NCBI GenBank assembly: GCA_903858975.1
Contig: CAIOKW010000083.1
Span: 1-10,049, forward strand
Length of the DNA: 10,049 nt
Source: Oligoflexia bacterium
Lineage (GTDB): Bacteria > Bdellovibrionota > UBA1018 > CAIMNF01
Direction of reading: 5' to 3'
Shown in pieces: positions 5,249 to 10,049 of this stretch (positions are counted from its first letter, which is position 1; each line of letters opens with the position of its first letter). The position numbers and the translations under genes are program-made. The notes beneath the pieces were generated by a model. It was not told where the DNA came from. It searched no databases and saw nothing but the letters and a program-made list of their open reading frames with translations.

Positions 5249-8200
5249 CTATTGAGGAAGATGAACGAATTGCATGCAGGTGAAGTTATTGCCGCCGCAC
5301 TGATCGGCCGAGAAGATCACTTCGCCATTCGTGAAGTTCATGGATCCCAAGTCAATATTGTCTGAGCCCCCAACACTCGAATTGACCAGTAAACCGAATG
5401 CTCCAGATTTGAAACGGAATAAGGCATCATCGAGGGCTCCAGCAGAGGCCACTGACTGAAAATAGACTGAGGTACCGCTGACTATCAGAAGATCTCGAGA
5501 AAAGTCATCGCCCCCGCTATAGAGCTCAGCTACGGGTTGAGTGATGAGCGCATCCCCTGGGTTGTAGCGATAGAGCTTTTTATGCCCATTGCTATCCAAG
5601 CCCCCAAAATAGATCGAGGTTCCGATGTTTTTCACACTGAAAACAATATTTCCGGATGCTCTTGGAGCACTGAGAGCATCCGCTACTGAAACTAATGGGT
5701 TTCCGGGAGCATATCGGTAGAGCTGACGCCCTTTAACGGAGTCCGCAGCAAAATAGAGGGTTTGTCCCACCACAACCACATCTGAAATATTGTCCCCCGT
5801 TCCGGGGTTGATGTCTGTGAGGCGCTTGTCGGTGGTGACGACGGGATCACCGGGGGAATACTTGAAGAGTTTGTCATAGTTTCCACACCACGCAGCAAAA
5901 TAGAGGGTGTTACCCACCACCGTCATGTTCGTAATATTGTCATTACCGGCTACGTTCGTATTTGAAATTCGATCGCCTGCCTGAACAACCGGGTCACCTG
6001 CGGAATACTTATAGAGTTTTTGAGAGTTTCCAGAAGAGTCAGAATAGGCAGCAAAATAAACCGCTCCGCCCATCGCCGTGAGGCTCGAAACGCCCTCATC
6101 ACCGTTTGGATAGATATTAGTAATGGGAGTAGTGGCGGGCGCCTCTCCAGTTGAATATTTATAAAGCTTTCGCTGGCCTTGCGAGTTCTGGGACACAAAA
6201 TAAAGGGTCCCATTAATAGCCAGGTGCTCGCCGATGCCATCGTCCGAACCGGGATCAGTATCCGAAATCTGCAGGAATGATCCCGACAGGGTGGAGTACT
6301 GAAATAACTTCATTTGGCCAGCCGGGTTGCGGGCCGAGAAATAGAGATAGGCACCATCATTGAAAATATTGGTCACCTGATCATCCCCTGTACCGCTCGT
6401 GTTTGAAATCGCGTTTGAAACGGTAGCGGATGGCCCGCCTATGTCATATTTGAACAGCCGGCAGTGGCCGGAAGGTTCATAGGCTGAAAAATAAATGGAA
6501 TTTCCAATCGCCACCAAAGGGGGTGAAATTCCATCCTTCGTCGAGGGATTGATATTGGAGATCTGAACCGGGTTATTGGGAGCACTATAGCGAAATAATT
6601 TTCCACCGATCGCAGTTTCACCCACAAAATAAACGGATGTCCCTAACGTGAGAAAACCCTTTGGATTAAAAGGGGCAGGCCCCTTATTGGTTTGAATCAA
6701 TGGATTCTTTACTGTTGGATCACCGCTGGTGTACTTGTACAAATGCCACAGAGAATCTGCACCGGCGCCCGCGAAATAAAGAGTCGTGCCAAGAGCCGTA
6801 AAGCTGCTTGGGTCAATGGCGTCGGCAGTCCCAGAAGCCAAATCAGAAATGGGCGAGGAAACTTGAACATCTGCCTGCCCAAACCGGAAGAGTTTTGAGT
6901 TCGCTCCTCCCATATTCCCAATAAAGTAAATAGCATCTTGGGTTGCATAGAGCCCTGATACCGCTTCATCTGAACCTGCACCGAAATTTGAAATGGGGTT
7001 CGTGACGATGGGATCACCTGATGCGTATCTGTATAAATGACTGAAGCCTTTCGTATCGTAAGCGGTGAAATAAATTTTTGAGCCCAAGACCGTCAAATTA
7101 CCTACGCCATCATTAACCCCTGCACTCGTATTACTGAGCGGCGTCTGCACGACAGGATCTCCAGGGTTGTATTTAAATAGAGAGAAATAAGCCTGAGGAG
7201 TTAAAGCCGTAAAATAAAGAGTGGAGCCGATGGCAACAAAACCATAAGCCTGATCATCTCCTCCATCATTGGTGTTTGAAATCGCGTTGCTCGCGGTCAC
7301 AGTCGCTCCGCCGTCGGTGTATTTGAAGACCTTAGAGTAGCTATTCCCAATTTGAGCGACAAAATAAATTGTATTTCCAATGGTGAACAGACGGTCTACC
7401 TGGTCTGAACCACTGGGGTTCGTTGCGGTAAGGGGGGTAGTCACTACCGGGGAACCCGCTTTGTGCGAATAAAGATGGCTTTGGTAGTTAGAATCCAAGG
7501 CTGTAAAATAAAAAACTCCATTTGAGTCGACGGCACTTCCATAAGGACTATCGCTGCCACCGTGGTTGGTGTCCGATATTGCAGAGACCGTCACCGCATC
7601 ACCCGCTGTATGCCGAAAATACTTCACAAATCCGGATGCGTCAGCCGCCGTGAAATAGAGAGCGCCACCCGCCGCATGGAATTCACCATAGCCAGCATCT
7701 TGTCCAGGCATCGGATCTGCCGCCAAGCTGATTTGAGGAGAAGCACCGGAGGGGAGGGAGAAGAGCTTGGGATAAATCCCATCATTCGCGACAATATAGA
7801 GCAGTGTCCCTGCAGAAACCACATTTCGGATATCGTCTGAGCCTGATGGATTTAAGTTAGAAATGGCATTCGCGGCCAGAACCATCGCATCCCCTGGGAC
7901 ATGTCGATAGAGCTTGAAGAATCCTTTTGTGTTTCGGGCGCTGAAGTAAAGGGCTCCATTGAAGACTGCAAACGTTTGAGGTGAATCATCCCCGAGTGAG
8001 TTCACATTTGAGGCCTGAGAAACGGATCCATTACGAACGATGAAAAGCTTTCCGCCTTTCCCGGTATTTGCTGTGAAATAATAAGCGCTGCCGACCGTTG
8101 CCACAGAGGCCACCTGATCGGAAGCAAGCCCTGCAATGGATGCGCTAGAGGGGGGCGTTGTTGAAGGTGGATTGGTAGAGCTCCCAGATGAGCTCGATTT

Positions 8201-8290
8201 TGAGCATGCGGGTAAAGAAAGTAATACCATCCCAACGAGTTGTATGGGGACCCAGTACCTTTGAAATATTAAATTTCGAAGTAAACTCAT
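5249..8290 (-). CDS. Large lipoprotein of about 20 propeller-type repeats
   Basis: The 1013-aa product begins with a lipoprotein signal sequence ending in LPAC, with the lipidated Cys at 29. A Ser/Thr/Pro-rich spacer (30-50) follows, and the rest is built of about 20 copies of a 48-aa repeat. The repeat reads roughly as LYFxA, a variable G-containing loop, KLYKYxxGDPVV, then ISNTNPGGSDD and a short segment ending in G before the next LYF. The arrangement resembles the ELWxxDGT repeat (TLYFxAxDGxxGxELWxSDGT, then DINPGS) of large bacterial surface proteins, with KLYKYxxGDP in place of ELWxSDGT (recognition by eye). Such units usually form beta-propeller blades, and 20 blades would make two or three propellers. 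A role in surface attachment or ligand binding is inference. The start is supported by AGGT about 9 nt upstream and by the signal sequence. Confidence 0.85.
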   Translation of the reverse strand: MSLLRNLIFQRYWVPIQLVGMVLLSLPACSKSSSSGSSTNPPSTTPPSSASIAGLASDQVASVATVGSAYYFTANTGKGGKLFIVRNGSVSQASNVNSLGDDSPQTFAVFNGALYFSARNTKGFFKLYRHVPGDAMVLAANAISNLNPSGSDDIRNVVSAGTLLYIVANDGIYPKLFSLPSGASPQISLAADPMPGQDAGYGEFHAAGGALYFTAADASGFVKYFRHTAGDAVTVSAISDTNHGGSDSPYGSAVDSNGVFYFTALDSNYQSHLYSHKAGSPVVTTPLTATNPSGSDQVDRLFTIGNTIYFVAQIGNSYSKVFKYTDGGATVTASNAISNTNDGGDDQAYGFVAIGSTLYFTALTPQAYFSLFKYNPGDPVVQTPLSNTSAGVNDGVGNLTVLGSKIYFTAYDTKGFSHLYRYASGDPIVTNPISNFGAGSDEAVSGLYATQDAIYFIGNMGGANSKLFRFGQADVQVSSPISDLASGTADAIDPSSFTALGTTLYFAGAGADSLWHLYKYTSGDPTVKNPLIQTNKGPAPFNPKGFLTLGTSVYFVGETAIGGKLFRYSAPNNPVQISNINPSTKDGISPPLVAIGNSIYFSAYEPSGHCRLFKYDIGGPSATVSNAISNTSGTGDDQVTNIFNDGAYLYFSARNPAGQMKLFQYSTLSGSFLQISDTDPGSDDGIGEHLAINGTLYFVSQNSQGQRKLYKYSTGEAPATTPITNIYPNGDEGVSSLTAMGGAVYFAAYSDSSGNSQKLYKYSAGDPVVQAGDRISNTNVAGNDNITNMTVVGNTLYFAAWCGNYDKLFKYSPGDPVVTTDKRLTDINPGTGDNISDVVVVGQTLYFAADSVKGRQLYRYAPGNPLVSVADALSAPRASGNIVFSVKNIGTSIYFGGLDSNGHKKLYRYNPGDALITQPVAELYSGGDDFSRDLLIVSGTSVYFQSVASAGALDDALFRFKSGAFGLLVNSSVGGSDNIDLGSMNFTNGEVIFSADQCGGNNFTCMQFVHLPQ
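5252..8119 (-). repeat. About 20 tandem 48-residue protein repeats within the lipoprotein
   Basis: The anchor triplet ([LIVY][YF]F-like, mostly LYF or IYF) recurs from YYF at residues 70-72 and LYF at 114-116 to VIF near residue 983. This makes 20 anchors at an average spacing of 48 residues, or about 144 bp. Neighbouring copies are diverged in DNA, with many synonymous and replacement changes, so this is an old array and not a recent expansion. The KLYKY segment varies as HLYRY, KLFKY, QLYRY and similar. The first and last copies are the most degenerate. Confidence 0.85.
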
Positions 8291-8327
8291 TTGACTGACC
8301 TATAAGTATTAAAGTTTCTAAACCCTA

Positions 8328-8333
8328 ATTATA
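8328..8333 (-). promoter_or_regulatory. -10 box candidate for the repeat lipoprotein gene
   Basis: The minus strand reads TATAAT exactly, about 37 nt upstream of the ATG, giving a leader of about 30 nt. I do not find a good -35 at 16-18 nt; TTGTGA (8361-8356) is 22 nt away. It is therefore either activator-dependent or a chance match in AT-rich DNA. Confidence 0.4.
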
Positions 8334-8354
8334 GAATAACACCAGGCCGAGAGG

Positions 8355-8376
8355 GTCACAATGTGTCCGCAGTGAC
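8355..8376. promoter_or_regulatory. Inverted repeat GTCAC-N12-GTGAC in a divergent promoter region
   Basis: GTCAC at 8355-8359 is mirrored by GTGAC at 8372-8376. A smaller palindrome, CACAATGTG (8357-8365), overlaps it. It lies between the divergent lipoprotein and DOPA-dioxygenase-family genes, just upstream of the -10 candidate of the former. An operator is plausible, but the arms are short. Confidence 0.3.
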
Positions 8377-8439
8377 AGCCTTTTCAAACGAAAAGCACTG
8401 GGTTTTGTGGCTTGTAATCATTTATGTTAGCTTTGAATA

Positions 8440-8802
8440 ATGATTCTTCACGCCCATGTCTATTACCCTCTCGAGCAAAAACACCTGGCGCTCACTCTTC
8501 ATGAGGAAGTGGCCCAAAAATTTGGGGGACAACTCATTAAGCTCTCAGTGCTCAATGATGGTCCACTGGGGCCACACCCTCTCCCCACTTTTGAACTTCA
8601 TTTTGATTCGGGGCTGAGGGACCAGATATTGGAATTCCTAAAAGTAAATCGACGGGGCCTGACGGTCCTCATCCATGAAGACACGAATGATGATCATCGG
8701 GATCATCGAGATCAAATTGAATGGTTGGGAGAGCCGGTTGAGCTCGACTTTGGGTTTTTCGACCGAATCCTTTTGAATCCGGATTTGCGAATCAACAAAT
8801 AA
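8440..8802 (+). CDS. DOPA 4,5-dioxygenase family protein
   Basis: The 120-aa product matches the small cytoplasmic DOPA-dioxygenase-type family (PF08883). Members related to fungal and plant DOPA extradiol cleavage are widespread in bacteria with mostly unknown substrates. Family landmarks are HAHVYY at the N-terminus (H4, H6), GPHPLPTFELHF (H46, H54), NRRGLTVLIHEDTNDD (H79) and WLGEPVELDF (95-104). The His residues are the likely metal ligands of a non-haem iron site. Between the last two landmarks is a doubled Asp-His-Arg (85-90) encoded by a 9-bp tandem repeat. The length is normal. No Shine-Dalgarno precedes the ATG; a -10-like TATGTT at 8423-8428 would give a very short or absent leader. 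It is transcribed divergently from the large lipoprotein and converges with the next gene after 8 nt. Confidence 0.85.
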   Translation: MILHAHVYYPLEQKHLALTLHEEVAQKFGGQLIKLSVLNDGPLGPHPLPTFELHFDSGLRDQILEFLKVNRRGLTVLIHEDTNDDHRDHRDQIEWLGEPVELDFGFFDRILLNPDLRINK

Positions 8803-8810
8803 ATTGCCGA

Positions 8811-9167
8811 TCAGTTCGGAAAAAGCACCTTCAAGGCCTCTTCAGGAGAGAGAAGGCCCCCGGCGACGGATCTCAAGATCACGAGTCGTGCTTCATCTTC
8901 ATTTTGGGGCGCTGCTTGAGAGACCGATTGAGGGGCCTGGGATGGAACTTCGATTCCGTTCGCCATGTACATCACGCGGGCCATTTTTTCCCGAAATCCG
9001 GGCGGAAGCGTCTTTTCAAATTCTTGCATCTCGGCGCTGACATTAAAACCTGCCATAGAATTGTGCATGAGGGATTGCATCTTCATGATTTGATCAGGAG
9101 TAAGTGTTCTCATGAGGTCTGAAATTTCGGCAATGGCTTGGGGACTGAGTTTTGATGGATCAAACAT
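8811..9167 (-). CDS. Met-rich helical protein with a C-terminal ILxxVxxGxLSPEEA helix pair
   Basis: I do not recognise the whole protein. The 118 aa are mostly helical by pattern, with ten methionines, eight of them in the first two-thirds beyond the start (for example LMRTLTPDQIMKMQSLM at 18-34). There is no signal peptide or membrane span. A Gln/Pro/Ser linker (75-89) leads to a short C-terminal module, ILRSVAGGLLSPEEALKVL (97-115). It resembles the two-helix SHOCT-like or YvlB-N-terminal type motif (ILxMxxEGKISxEEAxxLL), which often mediates oligomerisation (inference). The start has TAGGAG about 11 nt upstream. Its stop lies 8 nt from the end of the converging dioxygenase-family gene, and its start faces the hydrolase gene across an 88-nt gap. 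Confidence 0.75.
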   Translation of the reverse strand: MFDPSKLSPQAIAEISDLMRTLTPDQIMKMQSLMHNSMAGFNVSAEMQEFEKTLPPGFREKMARVMYMANGIEVPSQAPQSVSQAAPQNEDEARLVILRSVAGGLLSPEEALKVLFPN

Positions 9168-9255
9168 AGCGGCATGATCTCCTAAATCAGCAAAAATAGG
9201 AACCCAGAAAAAGCTTGCCCTCGACAGTTGAGGTGATCTTTGTCATATTTTCGAA

Positions 9256-10049
9256 ATGAAAACATTTACCTTCGCTCTTTTCGGAATTTCTTTACTCACC
9301 TTGACTAACAGTTTCGCTGGCACCTTCACTGAGAAGTCTGTCGATTACCAAAGTGGTGGAAAAACTTATCAAGGGTTTTTGGTGGTCCCTACAGGAGTGA
9401 CTCCCGCAAAAAAAGTTCCAGGCGTTTTAGTCATTCATAACTGGATGGGACTCTCTGATGAAACGAAGAGCAAAGCACGAGAGCTCGGGAAACTCGGCTA
9501 CGTAGCATTCGCAGCAGATATCTATGGAAAGGGAGTACGCCCCCAATCCATTGAGGAGGCAGCAAAGCTTGCCACTCAGTATAAAACTGACCGTAAAGAT
9601 TACCGCGAACACCTCAATTTGGGTTTAAAAGAGCTCGAAAAAGTTCCGGGAGTAGATTCGCATAAATTAGCAGCGGCAGGATATTGCTTCGGCGGAACGG
9701 GTGTGATTGAGCTTGCCCGATCGGGCGCAGACCTAAAAGGAGTAGTAAGCTTCCATGGAGGTTTGGATAGCCCTGAGCCAGCACTCGGACGAAATATTAA
9801 GGCAAGAGTGATCGCATTTCATGGTGCCGATGATCCTTATGTTCCTGCAAAAGATGTGGCTGCATTCGAAGAAGAGATGCGCAGCAATAAAATTGACTGG
9901 CAACTCGTAAAGTTTGGAAACTCAGTGCACAGCTTTACAGATAAGGCTGCAGGAAACGATAACTCTAAAGGGGCTGCTTATAATGAAAAAGCAGATCTTC
10001 GTTCTTGGTCAATGATACGAGTTGATGTTCAAGGACCATATGCTGCTTA
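9256..10049 (+). CDS. Exported dienelactone-hydrolase-family protein (runs to window edge)
   Basis: This is an alpha/beta-hydrolase of the dienelactone hydrolase family, which hydrolyses esters or lactones with a Cys-Asp-His triad. A signal peptide (FTFALFGISLLTL core, SFA before Gly22) places it in the periplasm. Visible landmarks are HNWMGL (61-66), the nucleophile elbow GYCFGG with C144, the acid in GADDPYVP (D192/D193) and H225 in VHSF. Translation gives 264 codons and stops at the incomplete codon TA. Family members usually end about 10-15 residues after the YNEKADLRSW segment (242-251), so the stop is probably at or just past the edge. The tail RVDVQGPYAA is unlike the usual FF-containing end. 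The ATG has no close Shine-Dalgarno, although GAGGTGATC lies 17 nt upstream. Substrate unknown. Confidence 0.9.
   Translation, partial: MKTFTFALFGISLLTLTNSFAGTFTEKSVDYQSGGKTYQGFLVVPTGVTPAKKVPGVLVIHNWMGLSDETKSKARELGKLGYVAFAADIYGKGVRPQSIEEAAKLATQYKTDRKDYREHLNLGLKELEKVPGVDSHKLAAAGYCFGGTGVIELARSGADLKGVVSFHGGLDSPEPALGRNIKARVIAFHGADDPYVPAKDVAAFEEEMRSNKIDWQLVKFGNSVHSFTDKAAGNDNSKGAAYNEKADLRSWSMIRVDVQGPYAA

Noticed and set aside
5692..7017. Several 60-100-codon frames on both strands inside the lipoprotein gene
   Set aside because: They recur because the coding repeat recurs and carry no independent start signals or motifs.
8807..8819. CCGA/TCGG hairpin between the dioxygenase and Met-rich genes as a bidirectional terminator
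   Set aside because: The stem has only four base pairs and lacks a clear T tract on the plus strand.

Overview
The window looks like chromosomal DNA of a Gram-negative bacterium. My best guess is a Bdellovibrionota-type (Bdellovibrio/Bacteriovorax-like) organism. The reasons are the many exported proteins, a lipoprotein with a recognisable lipobox, an outer-membrane-like protein whose DEPTNTF and HPKF motifs I associate with that group, and many small genes I cannot name. This placement is inference from gene content, not a computed assignment. There is no rRNA, tRNA, CRISPR array, insertion sequence or phage gene, and base composition looks even throughout.

Layout. Positions 1-221 are a leader region with a 12-bp palindrome, possibly facing a divergent gene that leaves the window. 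An SDR oxidoreductase (222-983, +) converges on a minus-strand trio that reads from high to low coordinates: a basic 142-aa unknown protein (2256-2684), a LON-substrate-binding-domain protein (1616-2263, overlapping it by 8 bp) and an exported cyclophilin-type peptidyl-prolyl isomerase (991-1578). This trio is probably one operon with a protein-folding or quality-control flavour. On the plus strand follow a small exported cysteine-containing protein (2804-3223), a strong terminator (3248-3280) and a 117-aa unknown protein (3299-3652) ending at a bidirectional terminator (3673-3706).

The central part is minus strand. A very large lipoprotein of 1013 aa (5249-8290) consists almost wholly of about 20 copies of a 48-aa propeller-type repeat. 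Just downstream of it lies a secreted, probably outer-membrane protein of 416 aa (3936-5186). Beyond that is a 33-aa, extremely lysine-rich histone-H1-tail-like protein (3730-3831), which is too short for ordinary gene calling. The lipoprotein and outer-membrane gene may form a surface-exposed pair.

The right end holds a small DOPA-4,5-dioxygenase-family protein (8440-8802, +), a Met-rich helical protein of unknown function (8811-9167, -) and an exported dienelactone-hydrolase-family enzyme (9256 to the window edge, +).

The points most worth a second look are the 20-repeat lipoprotein with its repeated Asp loops, the tiny H1-like gene with its structured leader, and several genes lacking a Shine-Dalgarno sequence next to the start. 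The rest is ordinary accessory and housekeeping chromosome. I do not see convincing evidence of an undescribed multi-gene system such as a defence island or mobile element.
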